A stretch of DNA of 64,000 nt from VRUE01 sp963714155 (GTDB taxonomy: Bacteria > Actinomycetota > Thermoleophilia > Solirubrobacterales > 70-9), in contig OY970236.1 of assembly GCA_963714155.1 (NCBI GenBank), forward strand, positions 434,001-498,000. The letters run 5' to 3'. A program made the position numbers and the translations under genes. Positions within the stretch are counted from its first letter, which is position 1. Every line of letters starts with the position of its first letter. The notes beneath the pieces are model-generated. The model was given only the letters and a program-made list of their open reading frames with translations, did no database searches and was not told where the DNA came from. This document shows, one piece after another, positions 9,286-17,744 of the stretch.

Positions 9286-10008
9286 TCAGTCGCGCGGATC
9301 GATCAGGTCAGTCGGTGCGGGCGGGATCAAGCCCTCCGCTTCGCGCCGCCGCTCGCCGCGGCGGAGCATCCTCAGGGTGAGGATCGCGATGCTGAGGATC
9401 GCCGTCGCGCCGAGGCTGAGCTGAATGCTGAGCAGGCCCTGGCGGGTCCAGTAGACGTCGCGCAAGTCGAGCAGCAAGGCCGCCTCGTCGAAGGTCAGCC
9501 CCATGCCGACGCCGGTGGTGATCGCGAGCCGCTCTTCGAGCACCTCGTCGTCGGTCAGCAGGGCGGTGGTGCCGGAGGCGAAGGCGAGCAGGATCCCCGG
9601 TACGAAGTGGTGGATGTGGCGACCGCCGACGCTGACGTTGCGAAAGGGCCACCATTCGTCGCGGATGCCCAGGGTTGAGATGCGTACCAGCGCGAAGGAG
9701 CCCAGAAATCCGGCAAGCAGGTTGAAGAGGACCGTTTCGGAGCGCGGCGCCTCGTCGTAGCCGCCGACGGCGACGCTGACGGTGTCGATTGCGGCGGCCG
9801 GCGCGGCTTCGACCAGTCCGTCGCCATCGGTCTCCTCGTGGGCGCGCCGTCGCAACATGCGCCCGAACTGCCCGGCGAGGACGACTCCGGCGCCGCCCAG
9901 GGCGACAGCGGCGAGGCCAACGGTCGCGTGCTCAGCCCGGCCCCAGCCGAGCCTGGTCCTGGCCTTGGCCCGCCGGGTCAGGCGAGTCGGCAAGCGCGGC
10001 GAACCCAT
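9286..10008 (-). CDS. Conserved integral membrane protein
   Basis: 240 aa with about four membrane segments (near VGLAAVALGGAGVVLAG, VLFNLLAGFLGSFALV, HHFVPGILLAFASGTTALL and LSLGATAILSIAILTL). Conserved-looking motifs are GGRHIHHFVPGI and GLTFDEAALLLDLRDVYW, with His and acidic residues in or near the membrane. I recognise this pattern from uncharacterised actinobacterial membrane proteins but can give no function. It begins 22 nt after the rplI stop, so it is probably the last gene of the ribosomal-protein operon. Confidence 0.75.
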   Translation of the reverse strand: MGSPRLPTRLTRRAKARTRLGWGRAEHATVGLAAVALGGAGVVLAGQFGRMLRRRAHEETDGDGLVEAAPAAAIDTVSVAVGGYDEAPRSETVLFNLLAGFLGSFALVRISTLGIRDEWWPFRNVSVGGRHIHHFVPGILLAFASGTTALLTDDEVLEERLAITTGVGMGLTFDEAALLLDLRDVYWTRQGLLSIQLSLGATAILSIAILTLRMLRRGERRREAEGLIPPAPTDLIDPRD

Positions 10009-10030
10009 GCCCCGCAGCCTAGCCTCGGGC

Positions 10031-10486
10031 TCAGCGTTCCTCGGTGACGATCGTCTTCACCGTGGCGATGGCGCCGTCGGCAAGCTCGATCTCGACCATG
10101 TGGGTGCCGATCTCGCGGATCGGCTGCTCGAGCAGGATCTTGCGCCGGTCGATGCGCAGATCACGAGCGTCCTGAATTGCGTCGGCAATCTCCTTGGCCC
10201 CGACTGAGCCGAAGAGCTTGCCGTCCTCGCCGGCACGCTGGTAGATCGTCAAGACGGTCTTGGAGAGCAGCGAGGCCGCCTGCTCTTCGCGCTCGGCGCG
10301 GACCTTCTCGGCTTTTTCGGCCGCGGCCTGACGCCGTTGAGCTTCCTCCAGCGCACCCGGTGTCGCCGGCGCAGCCAGTTTGCGCGGGATCAAGTAGTTG
10401 CGCAGGTAGCCAGGCGAGACGTCGATCGGTTCGCCACGCTGGCCGAGCTGCTCAACATCCTCGAGCAGGATCGCCTGCGTCATCAA
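10031..10486 (-). CDS. rplI: 50S ribosomal protein L9
   Basis: 151 aa, full length. MTQAILLEDVEQLGQRGEPIDVSPGYLRNYLIPRKLA is the canonical N-terminal 23S-binding domain, followed by the long Ala/Glu/Arg helix and the C-terminal domain (KLFGSVGAKEIADAIQ). Its ATG overlaps the end of rpsR by 4 bp. Confidence 0.96.
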   Translation of the reverse strand: MMTQAILLEDVEQLGQRGEPIDVSPGYLRNYLIPRKLAAPATPGALEEAQRRQAAAEKAEKVRAEREEQAASLLSKTVLTIYQRAGEDGKLFGSVGAKEIADAIQDARDLRIDRRKILLEQPIREIGTHMVEIELADGAIATVKTIVTEER

Positions 10487-10746
10487 CGCTCTCCGACGTA
10501 AGGCAGGAGGGCGATCTCGCGGGCGCGCTTCACCGCCACCGAAAGCTGGCGCTGATGCTTGCGCGAGAGACCGGTGACCCGGCGGCCGCGCGTCTTCCCC
10601 TTGTCGGAGAGGAAGCGGCGCAGGAGGTTGAGGTCCTTGTAGTCGACCGCCTCGGAGTTGATCCGCGTGTATTTGCGCGGCCGCGTGCGGTCGTCGCGAC
10701 GACCGCGGCGGGGCGTTGAAGAAGTTGAGTCGTTGGTTCGAGCCAT
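10483..10746 (-). CDS. rpsR: 30S ribosomal protein S18
   Basis: 87 aa, full length. Core motifs KYTRINSEAVDYKDLNLLRRFLSDKGK and RVTGLSRKHQRQLSVAVKRAREIALLPY are diagnostic. No zinc-binding cysteines are present, so this is the C-minus type. Coupled to rplI by a 4-bp overlap; separated from ssb by 135 bp holding a long inverted repeat. Confidence 0.96.
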   Translation of the reverse strand: MARTNDSTSSTPRRGRRDDRTRPRKYTRINSEAVDYKDLNLLRRFLSDKGKTRGRRVTGLSRKHQRQLSVAVKRAREIALLPYVGER

Positions 10747-10774
10747 GGCGGGCTCGGAATCCTACAGATATCCC

Positions 10775-10876
10775 CTGGCTGCGGCGGACGCTGCGCGGTG
10801 CGGCGTCCTCGGTCGCTCACGTGCAGAGCACGCTTCGCTCCCTGCGTCCTTGCCCCGCTTGGTCCGCCGCAGCCAG
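10775..10876 (-). repeat. Intercistronic long hairpin between ssb and rpsR
   Basis: Perfect 15-bp inverted repeat CTGGCTGCGGCGGAC (10775-10789) and its complement at 10862-10876, with a GC-rich 72-nt middle. It fills almost the whole ssb-rpsR gap, starting 5 bp after the ssb stop. It could be an attenuator, RNase entry site or ribosomal-protein binding site. There is no T-run on the minus strand right after it, so it is not a classical terminator. Confidence 0.6.
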
Positions 10877-10881
10877 CGACC

Positions 10882-11355
10882 CTAAAAGGGGATGTCGTCG
10901 TCGCCACCGCCACCGGCCGCTGCACCGGCGAAATCGGAGGAGTCGGCGGGAACGTCGCTGCTGGGGCTGAAGCCGCCGCCTTCGTTGCCGCCGCCCCCTC
11001 CACCAGAGCCATCACGGGAGCCGAGGAACTGGACCGAGTTGGCGATGATCTCGACCTTCTGGCGTTTGCCGCCGCCGTCTTTGGCCTCCCACTCGCGCCA
11101 GTCCAGGCGGCCTTCGACCGCAACCGGGCGCCCCTTGGAGAGGTAGTTGGAGCAGTTCTCGCCCTGCGCGCCCCAAACCTTTACGTCGAAGTAGTTGGGC
11201 TTGTCTTCCCATTCGCCGCTCTGGCCGTTCTTGCGGCGCGAGTTGACCGCCACGCGCAGCTCGCAGACCGCCGTGCCGCCGCCGGTATGGCGCAGCTCCG
11301 GATCGCGGGTCAGGTTTCCGGTGATGACCACTACGTTCACATTCGACGCTGCCAC
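10882..11355 (-). CDS. ssb: Single-stranded DNA-binding protein
   Basis: 157 aa. OB-fold N-terminus (NVVVITGNLTRDPELRHTGGGTAVCELRVAVN), GRPVAVEGRLDWREWE, then a Gly-rich disordered linker and the canonical acidic tip DDDIPF that binds replication and repair partners. Sits in the conserved rpsF-ssb-rpsR-rplI order. Confidence 0.97.
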   Translation of the reverse strand: MAASNVNVVVITGNLTRDPELRHTGGGTAVCELRVAVNSRRKNGQSGEWEDKPNYFDVKVWGAQGENCSNYLSKGRPVAVEGRLDWREWEAKDGGGKRQKVEIIANSVQFLGSRDGSGGGGGGNEGGGFSPSSDVPADSSDFAGAAAGGGGDDDIPF

Positions 11356-11485
11356 GGCTCTCAGCTCCTCTGAATCGTTGTCTGGATTCCAGTCTAAGAG
11401 CGTCGGCGGCGCGACTCTTCGCCTTGGAGCCGCAATCTCCGCACAAATCGCGACTTAGTAGATGCCGATCTGGGCTGCGCCGGGA

Positions 11486-11998
11486 CTACTCGGCGGGCGC
11501 AGCGGGCGCGTCGGCGCTCTCGGGAGCGCTCTCGGCCGGCACGGCGACAGACTCATCAGTCGGCTCAGGGGCCGGCTCAACCGACTCGTCGGCGGGCTCG
11601 GCGGCGACAGCGGGGCGGGGGGCACCCTGTGGACCGCGATCGCCACGGTCGCGCGAAGCGCCGGGAGCCGGAGCGGCAACCATAGGCGGCACCAGTACCG
11701 GCGCGTCGGCATCGACTTTGAAGATCCGGAAGCGCAGGACGCCGTCGGCGATCTTCAAATTGTGGTTGAGCTCGTCTAGCAGCTCGACCGGTGACTCGAA
11801 GCGGAACCAGCGGTAATCGGCCTCGTTGCTGTTGCCGATTTCGTAGGCCATCTTGCGCAGGCCCCATTTATTTTCGTGCTTGAGCACTCCTTTGCCCTCG
11901 ATTCGGCCGCGCACATCTTGCGCCAGCGCGTCGCGGCCGGCCTCATCGGGGCCGGGGTCCAGCATCAGGACAAGCTCGTATTCGCGTGGGGCTGCCAA
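11486..11998 (-). CDS. rpsF: 30S ribosomal protein S6 with a long acidic Ala/Pro tail
   Basis: 170 aa. The first ~95 residues are ordinary S6 (REYELVLMLDPGPDEAGRDAL, ENKWGLRKMAYEI, DELNHNLKIADGVLRFRIFKVD), which binds 16S rRNA together with S18. The remaining ~70 residues are low complexity, rich in Ala, Pro, Glu and Ser, so the protein is well above the usual ~100 aa. First ribosomal gene of the operon, 18 nt after the stop of the membrane protein at 12017. Confidence 0.94.
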   Translation of the reverse strand: MAAPREYELVLMLDPGPDEAGRDALAQDVRGRIEGKGVLKHENKWGLRKMAYEIGNSNEADYRWFRFESPVELLDELNHNLKIADGVLRFRIFKVDADAPVLVPPMVAAPAPGASRDRGDRGPQGAPRPAVAAEPADESVEPAPEPTDESVAVPAESAPESADAPAAPAE

Positions 11999-12016
11999 AA
12001 CGGCGAGGGACTATAG

Positions 12017-12523
12017 CTAGTGCGGGGCAAACTCCATCGAGCCGTCATTGGGCGGGGCGGGAGTGGGAGCGGGTTCAGGCGGGGGTTCGGGGGTCGCTGG
12101 AGGGACGGTTTCGGGGGGAGGGACGGGTTCAGGGACCGGCCGGACGGCGGGCGGGTCCTGTCGCCGGGTGGGCGTGGTCGGCTTGTGCTGCGCTCTTCTT
12201 CGGGTACCGGGTTGGTGCGGTTTCCGCTTTGGAGCCTTGCCCTCAGAAGACTCCGCACGGCGCCGACCACCCCCACCCGACACCACCCGCCCGAGGTTCC
12301 GCTTGGTCCTTGGCTCCGAGCCTCCATCAGAAGCCGTGTCCTCCCGCAGTTCCGAAACCGCCGGATCAGAACGAGCTTCCACCCGCGGCAGTCCAACGTC
12401 AGCTGGAAGTGGATCAGGCGCCGGCGGCTCTAGAAAGCTGGGGCCGATTCGAAGGGCAAGCAGCACTCCGGCGATCCCAAGGAGCGCCAGTCCAGCTTGA
12501 GACCAACGGACCCGGACACGCAT
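12017..12523 (-). CDS. Small membrane-anchored proline-rich protein
   Basis: 168 aa. An N-terminal hydrophobic segment (AGLALLGIAGVLLALRI) serves as signal anchor, followed by a disordered mid part rich in Arg/Ser/Gly and a Pro/Glu C-terminus (PEPVPPPETVPPATPEPPPE). No recognisable domain. It is 18 nt upstream of rpsF on the same strand, so it may be cotranscribed with the ribosomal genes. Low-complexity composition makes the assignment as a real gene likely rather than certain. Confidence 0.6.
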   Translation of the reverse strand: MRVRVRWSQAGLALLGIAGVLLALRIGPSFLEPPAPDPLPADVGLPRVEARSDPAVSELREDTASDGGSEPRTKRNLGRVVSGGGGRRRAESSEGKAPKRKPHQPGTRRRAQHKPTTPTRRQDPPAVRPVPEPVPPPETVPPATPEPPPEPAPTPAPPNDGSMEFAPH

Positions 12524-12571
12524 GCCCGACTAAGCCCTCGACCCTGGGATGTCTCCCCACAAGCTGTTGAT

Positions 12572-12687
12572 GGAAGGAGTGGGCGCCCCTCCGAACGTCT
12601 TGCACTTTTTTCGGGCGCAGCCCCGGGCGCCAGCCCTCAGGGGTCTCTTCGAAAAAAGTTAAGAGAGGAGGGGTGCCCACTCCTTCC
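12572..12687. repeat. Long nested inverted repeat in a divergent promoter region
   Basis: Outer arms of 21 bases (12572-12592 and 12667-12687) are complementary except for one G-T position. Inside them a second pair, ACTTTTTTCG (12604-12613) and CGAAAAAAGT (12650-12659), is perfect, and GGCGC/GCGCC can pair within that. The 116-bp element separates the minus operon (start 12523) from otsA (start 12743). No target duplication at the ends and no ORF. Possible roles: otsA mRNA leader control, bidirectional insulator, or a miniature element. Confidence 0.75.
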
Positions 12688-12742
12688 CACCACCACCGTT
12701 TGCGTCGGAGCCAATCCCGGCCCCGGGTAGTCTGAGCACCGC

Positions 12743-14206
12743 ATGTCCCAGTCAGACCCATTGATCATCGTCTCGAACAGGGGGCCCGCCCAGTTCGAGC
12801 TTGACGAGAACGGGGAGCGGACCGTGAGGCGTGGGGGTGGGGGGTTGGTCACCGCCCTCTCGGGGCTTGTTTCCCACCGCGACGCGCTTTGGATCGCCTC
12901 GGCGATGACCGACGAGGACGTCGCCGTGTCCGAGGAGCGCGGTGGGCCGGTCGAGCTCTCGATCGACGGCATCGACTACCGGGTGCTGCTGGTCGGTTCC
13001 GACGCCGAGGCCTACGACCGCTTCTACAACGTGATCGCCAACCCGATCCTCTGGTTCATCCAGCACTACCTCTGGGACCTCTCCAACGCGCCGGACATCC
13101 GCCAGGAGGAGCTCGACGCCTGGGACCTCGGCTACCAGGCGGTCAACCGCGACATCGCCAATGCCGTCCTCGGTCAGATCGAGGGCCGGGAGCGACCGCT
13201 GGTGATGCTGCACGACTACCACCTCTACACCGCGCCGGGAATGATTCGCGAGGCCCGCCCCGACGCCTTCCTGCACCACTTCGTCCACATCCCCTGGTCG
13301 CAGCCCGACAGCTGGCGCATCCTGCCCGGCCGGATCCGCGAGGCGCTCTTTCGCGGCATGCTCGCCAACGACATCATCGGCTTCCACACCCACGCCTACT
13401 GCATCAACTTCATCCGCTGCTGCGACGAACTGCTCGAGGTCGACGTCGATTACGACGCTGGCATCGTCCGCCACGCCGGCGGCGAGACCCGCGCCCGCGC
13501 CTACCCGCTCTCGATCGACGCCGAGCGGCTGCGCCGCGCGGCCGAGTCACCTGAGGTGGCCGCCGCCGAGCGCGAGGTGCTCGAGCGCCGCCGCAAGCAC
13601 CTGATCATCCGCGTCGACCGCGCCGACCTCTCGAAGAACGTGCTGCGCGGCTTCACCGCCTTCGACACCTTCCTCACCCAGCACCCCGAGTTCCGCGAAC
13701 AGGTCACCTTCATCGCCCACCTGCAGCCCTCGCGCCAGGACGTGCCCGAGTACGCCGAGTACCTGGAGCGGATCGAGGCGCTGGTCGCGGTCGTCAACCA
13801 TCGCCACGGCACCACCGACTGGATGCCGATCGACCTCAAGATCTACGAGAACTTCCACGACGCGGTTGCCCGCTACAAGCACTTCGACCTGCTGATGGTC
13901 AACTCGCTCTTCGACGGCATGAACCTGGTCGCCAAGGAGGCTCCCGCGGTCAACACCCGCGACGGGGTGCTGATGCTCTCGGAGAACACCGGCTCGCACG
14001 AGGAGCTCTCCGACTGCACGCTCACGGTCAACCCCTTTGACATCCAGGAGCAGGCCGACGCGATCTACCGGGCGTTGACGATGGAGCCGGAGGAGCGGCG
14101 GCTGCGCGCGCAGCGCCTCAAGGAGCTGGTCTTCTCACGCAACCCGGGCGACTGGGTCGACGACCAGCTGAAAGACATCGGCGAGCTGCGCGAGGCGGTC
14201 GGCTAG
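12743..14206 (+). CDS. otsA: Alpha,alpha-trehalose-phosphate synthase (GT20)
   Basis: 487 aa, full length. Transfers glucose from a nucleotide-glucose to glucose-6-phosphate, giving trehalose-6-phosphate. Seen: LIIVSNRGPAQFE at the N-terminus, the GGGGLVTALSGL loop, MLHDYHLYTAPGMIR, HIPWSQPDSWRILPGR, RVDRADLSKNVLRGF, and near the end LFDGMNLVAKEAPAVNTRDGVLMLSENTG, which carries the sugar-nucleotide site. No phosphatase gene (otsB) is adjacent. It faces a second trehalose gene across 22 bp. TAGTCT 9 nt before the ATG may be the -10 element. Confidence 0.93.
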   Translation: MSQSDPLIIVSNRGPAQFELDENGERTVRRGGGGLVTALSGLVSHRDALWIASAMTDEDVAVSEERGGPVELSIDGIDYRVLLVGSDAEAYDRFYNVIANPILWFIQHYLWDLSNAPDIRQEELDAWDLGYQAVNRDIANAVLGQIEGRERPLVMLHDYHLYTAPGMIREARPDAFLHHFVHIPWSQPDSWRILPGRIREALFRGMLANDIIGFHTHAYCINFIRCCDELLEVDVDYDAGIVRHAGGETRARAYPLSIDAERLRRAAESPEVAAAEREVLERRRKHLIIRVDRADLSKNVLRGFTAFDTFLTQHPEFREQVTFIAHLQPSRQDVPEYAEYLERIEALVAVVNHRHGTTDWMPIDLKIYENFHDAVARYKHFDLLMVNSLFDGMNLVAKEAPAVNTRDGVLMLSENTGSHEELSDCTLTVNPFDIQEQADAIYRALTMEPEERRLRAQRLKELVFSRNPGDWVDDQLKDIGELREAVG

Positions 14207-14228
14207 CGCAGCTGAGGGGCGGCCGGGC

Positions 14229-15467
14229 TCAGGTATCGAGCTCGGCCAGCAGCTCGACCCAGTCGCGCAGCAGGCGCGGCGAAAGGAACTCCTTGCGGGC
14301 ATGTTCCTTGCCGGCCCGCCCGAGGCGCTTGCCCAGCTCCGGGTCGGCGAGGATCTCGAGGCAGCGCTGGGCGCACTGCTCGGGCGAGTCGACCAGGAAG
14401 CCGGTCTCGCCGTCGCTGATCTGCAGCGGGATGCCGCCGACGTTGCCGCCGATCGTCGGCCGCCCCTTCCAGAGCGCCTCGGTCACGGTCAGGCCGAAGC
14501 CCTCGCGGATCGACTTCTGCATGCAGACGTCGGACTGTGACTGGAAGGCGTTGACCTCGATCGCGCCAACGTTGTTGAGATTGTTGAGGATCTTGATGTC
14601 CTCGTCGCCCTCGGCGTACTCGAAGGTCTGCTGGAAGAACTCCCAGCCCTCGGGATCGTCGGTCGCCATCGAGCCGACCAGGGCCAGCTGCACGTCCGGC
14701 ACCTGCTCGTGGACGATCCGGTAGGCGTCGATCACGCCCATCGGATCCTTCCAGGGGTCGAAGCGCGAGACCTGGGTCAGCAGCGGCCGGTCGACGTCGA
14801 TGCCGAACTGGCGGGCGACGAAGGCGGCGTCGTCTGGTGAGAAGGCCATGTTCTTCGGCGAGAGCGGGTCGATCGCCGGCGGGATGATCTTGACCCCGTT
14901 GTGGCCGTTGACGCCCTGGGGCACGTAGGTCGGCAGGTGCCAGACGGTCGCGTCGTACTCCTCGATCATCGGCAGCAGGCGGGCGATCGGCTCCGGGTTG
15001 GGCTCGGAGAGATCGATGTGGCAGCGCCAGATCCAGTTGCGGCCCTTCTCGGAGGCGCCGCGGCGCAGGCCGATCGGCTGCGGGTCGTGGACGATCACCG
15101 TGTCCCACTCGCCCTGCAGGCCGTCGGCGTTGATCGCGTTGATCTCGTCGAACAGCGCCCATTCCTCATCGCTAAGCGTCTCCGGGGCGCCCTGCAGCGA
15201 GTTATGGAGGAGCTTCGTCGCGTTATAGAACTCCTCTTTGCCGAAGATCACGTGCCAGTGGGCGTCGAGGCCGATGTCGCGCATCAGCGGCACGATCGTG
15301 TAGAGGATCTCCGAGACGCCGCCGCCGAACGCCGTGGCGCTGACGTGCAAAACGCGGTGGCCCTTCATCGGCTCCGCCAGCTCGCGAATCCGTTCGATCG
15401 TCTCCTTGCCGGCGATGTGGGTGTAGTCGGCGAGGGACTTCTGGCCTAGTGAGACTTCCTGAAGCAT
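14229..15467 (-). CDS. treT: Trehalose synthase, glycosyltransferring (TreT-like, GT4)
   Basis: 412 aa GT-B glycosyltransferase. TreT makes trehalose directly from nucleotide-glucose and glucose. Seen: HVSATAFGGGVSEIL (the N-terminal Gly loop), IVHDPQPIGLRRG, WRCHIDLSEPNP, IPPAIDPLSPKNM, QVSRFDPWKDPMGVIDAYR, and SIREGFGLTVTEALWKGRPTIGG with the GT4 E-x7-E motif. The symbol is by homology pattern; a related trehalose phosphorylase of the same fold is the alternative. Convergent with otsA. Confidence 0.85.
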   Translation of the reverse strand: MLQEVSLGQKSLADYTHIAGKETIERIRELAEPMKGHRVLHVSATAFGGGVSEILYTIVPLMRDIGLDAHWHVIFGKEEFYNATKLLHNSLQGAPETLSDEEWALFDEINAINADGLQGEWDTVIVHDPQPIGLRRGASEKGRNWIWRCHIDLSEPNPEPIARLLPMIEEYDATVWHLPTYVPQGVNGHNGVKIIPPAIDPLSPKNMAFSPDDAAFVARQFGIDVDRPLLTQVSRFDPWKDPMGVIDAYRIVHEQVPDVQLALVGSMATDDPEGWEFFQQTFEYAEGDEDIKILNNLNNVGAIEVNAFQSQSDVCMQKSIREGFGLTVTEALWKGRPTIGGNVGGIPLQISDGETGFLVDSPEQCAQRCLEILADPELGKRLGRAGKEHARKEFLSPRLLRDWVELLAELDT

Positions 15468-15503
15468 CGGGGAGTTCTACATCGCCCGGCGGTCGCCTGT
15501 TCT

Positions 15504-16670
15504 TTAGCCCTGCGGGCGCTTCCCCAAAGTCACGTCCACTTGCTTGCGCTTTCCATCGCGCAGAACCTCGAGCTGGACCGTTTCGCCGGGCTGGTGAGCC
15601 GAGATGTAGCGGCCGAGGTCATCGGGGGCGACGACTGGATGACCGTCGACTGAGACGATCACGTCACCGCCGGTTTCGTAGGGGATCGCCTGGAAGGTCA
15701 GCCGCTTGTCGCCGCCCTCGAGGCCCGCCTTGTCGGCCGGGCCGCCCGGGATGACTTCGGAGAGCATGCCGCCGTGGTCGGTGTCGAGGCCGAGCTTGTC
15801 GGCGAGCTGTGGGTATATCGCCTGGGTGGAGACGCCGATGTAGGCGTATTCCGCCTCGCCGTTCTCTTCCAGCTGGGCTACTGAGCGCTTGATCGCCGAG
15901 ATCGGAACGGCGAAGCCGACGCCGGAGTTGGAGCCCGAGCTGGTCTCGATCTGCTCGTTGATGCCGAGCACGCGGGCGGCGGCGTCGAGCAGCGGCCCGC
16001 CGGAGTTGCCGGGGTTGATCGAGGCGTCGGTCTGGATCGCCCCCTCGATCTGGAACTTGGTCAGCGATTCGACCGAGCGGTCGGTCGCCGAGACGACGCC
16101 GACCGAGAGCGACTGCTGCTCGCCGAAGGGGCTGCCGATCGCCGCCACCGGCTGACCGACGACGAGCTCGCTGTCGTCGCCGAGCTGCAGCGGGTGCAGA
16201 TCGAAGTCGTCCGGCTCGACCTTGAGCAGGGCGACGTCGGCGAAGGGGTCGAAGCCGACGATCTTTGCCGGGACGATGTTGCGGTCGAGGAACTCGACGA
16301 AGACTTCCTTGGCGGCTTTGCGGGAGCCGCTGGATTCATCGGTGACGACGTGGGCGTTGGTGACGATTTGACCCTGCGAGTCGAGGACGAAGCCCGAGCC
16401 CTCGGCGGCACCGCCGCCGCCGCGGAAGACCGAGCGGATCGTCACCACTCCCGGCGAGGCCTCGCGGAAGACCTTGGCCGGGTCGAAGCCGTGGGTGGCG
16501 GTCTGCACGACCACCTGCGGCGCCGCCTCAGTGACGGTCGTCGTGCGCGTGGCGGAGTCATTGCCGTCGCTGCTCCCGCCACAACCAACCAACGAGAGAG
16601 CGACCAGCGTCAGCACCCCCGCGGTGTAACGCCTTGTCCATCGATTGCGTGGACTACGCGTTACGGTCAT
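15504..16670 (-). CDS. HtrA/DegP-type serine protease with PDZ domain, lipoprotein
   Basis: 388 aa. Lipoprotein signal with Cys at about 30 (SLVGC), then a trypsin-like domain with the complete triad: His107 (TNAHVV), Asp145 (FADVALL), Ser223 (GNSGGPLL). The C-terminal PDZ domain starts near IGVSTQAIYPQLADKLGL. Degrades or chaperones misfolded envelope proteins. Its ATG overlaps the kinase stop (ATGA), so it is the third gene of the regulator-kinase-protease operon, the same order as mycobacterial mprA-mprB-pepD. Confidence 0.93.
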   Translation of the reverse strand: MTVTRSPRNRWTRRYTAGVLTLVALSLVGCGGSSDGNDSATRTTTVTEAAPQVVVQTATHGFDPAKVFREASPGVVTIRSVFRGGGGAAEGSGFVLDSQGQIVTNAHVVTDESSGSRKAAKEVFVEFLDRNIVPAKIVGFDPFADVALLKVEPDDFDLHPLQLGDDSELVVGQPVAAIGSPFGEQQSLSVGVVSATDRSVESLTKFQIEGAIQTDASINPGNSGGPLLDAAARVLGINEQIETSSGSNSGVGFAVPISAIKRSVAQLEENGEAEYAYIGVSTQAIYPQLADKLGLDTDHGGMLSEVIPGGPADKAGLEGGDKRLTFQAIPYETGGDVIVSVDGHPVVAPDDLGRYISAHQPGETVQLEVLRDGKRKQVDVTLGKRPQG

Positions 16671-17737
16671 GCCGTTGCCCTGGGGGCGGACGCTGCGGTT
16701 GGCGTGGCAACGCCCGTGCGTGAAGGCGGCAGATCGAGCGTGAAGGCGGTGAAGCGCTTGCTGGAGGCGATCGCGACGCGTCCTTCCATGCGCTGGGCGA
16801 GCTCGCGGGCGATCGCCAGCCCGAGCCCGGAGCCACCGGCCGAGTCGGCGGTGTAGAAGCGCTCGAAGATGCGGCTGTGAACCCGGCGCGGGATACCGGG
16901 ACCGTCGTCGGAGACGGTCAGCTCGGCGCGGCGGTTGACGGAGTAGGTGGTCACGGTCACCTTGGTGCCCTCGGGCGTATGGGTGAGGGCGTTGTCGAGC
17001 AGGATACGGATGACCTGGCGCACGCGGTCGGGGTCGGCCGAGGCGATCACGGGCAGGTCGGGGGTGCGCAGCTCCAAGCGCGAGCCGCGCCGGTCGGCGC
17101 GTGGCCCGAACTCGCGCGCCACTTCGCGCGCCAGCGAACCGAGGTCGACGTTGTTGCTCTTCATTGCCACCGCGCCGGCGTCGAGCTGGGAGAGGTCGAG
17201 CAGGTCGGCGGTGAGCTTGGTCAGGCGGACGATCTGTTCGCGCATCGTGTGCACGAACTCGGCCCGCTCCTCGGGGCTCGGGTCCTCCTCCTCGAGCAGT
17301 TCGACGAAGCCGCCGAGGCTGAAGATCGGCGTGCGCAGCTCGTGCGAGGCGTTGGCGATGAACTGCTTGCGGGCGCTGTCGAGCTCGGCAAGACGGCGCT
17401 GCATCTCGTTGAAGGTGCGGGCGAGCTGGCCGAGCTGCCCGGCCGAGGAGATCGGGATCGGCGTTTCGAAGTTGCCATCGGCGACCTTGCGGGCGGCGTC
17501 CTCGAGCTGGCGGATGTTGGCGCCGGCGAGACGGGCGTAGTAGAGGCCGATCCCAGCGGCGATCACGACCGCGAGCAGGCCGCCGACCACGATCTGCCCC
17601 TTGACCGCGGAGAGGCCGCTGGCCGAACCACCGATGGCGACCGTGTAGATGTAGATGAGGAGCGACGTGCCCGCTGCGATGCCGACCGAGATCAGGGTGA
17701 TCCGGTTGCCCAGGTTGGGGGGCCTAAACCGCTGCAT
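16667..17737 (-). CDS. Sensor histidine kinase (HAMP-HisKA-HATPase), MprB-like position
   Basis: 356 aa. Two membrane helices (about 12-35 and 49-68) with almost no loop between them, so the sensor has no extracytoplasmic domain, unlike mycobacterial MprB. HAMP follows, then HisKA with the phospho-accepting His132 in SHELRTP, N-box around Asn249 (LLDNALTH), G1 DDGPGIP and G2 GGSGLGLAIA. Partner is the response regulator 7 nt upstream. Confidence 0.95.
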   Translation of the reverse strand: MQRFRPPNLGNRITLISVGIAAGTSLLIYIYTVAIGGSASGLSAVKGQIVVGGLLAVVIAAGIGLYYARLAGANIRQLEDAARKVADGNFETPIPISSAGQLGQLARTFNEMQRRLAELDSARKQFIANASHELRTPIFSLGGFVELLEEEDPSPEERAEFVHTMREQIVRLTKLTADLLDLSQLDAGAVAMKSNNVDLGSLAREVAREFGPRADRRGSRLELRTPDLPVIASADPDRVRQVIRILLDNALTHTPEGTKVTVTTYSVNRRAELTVSDDGPGIPRRVHSRIFERFYTADSAGGSGLGLAIARELAQRMEGRVAIASSKRFTAFTLDLPPSRTGVATPTAASAPRATA

Positions 17738-17744
17738 TCAGGCG

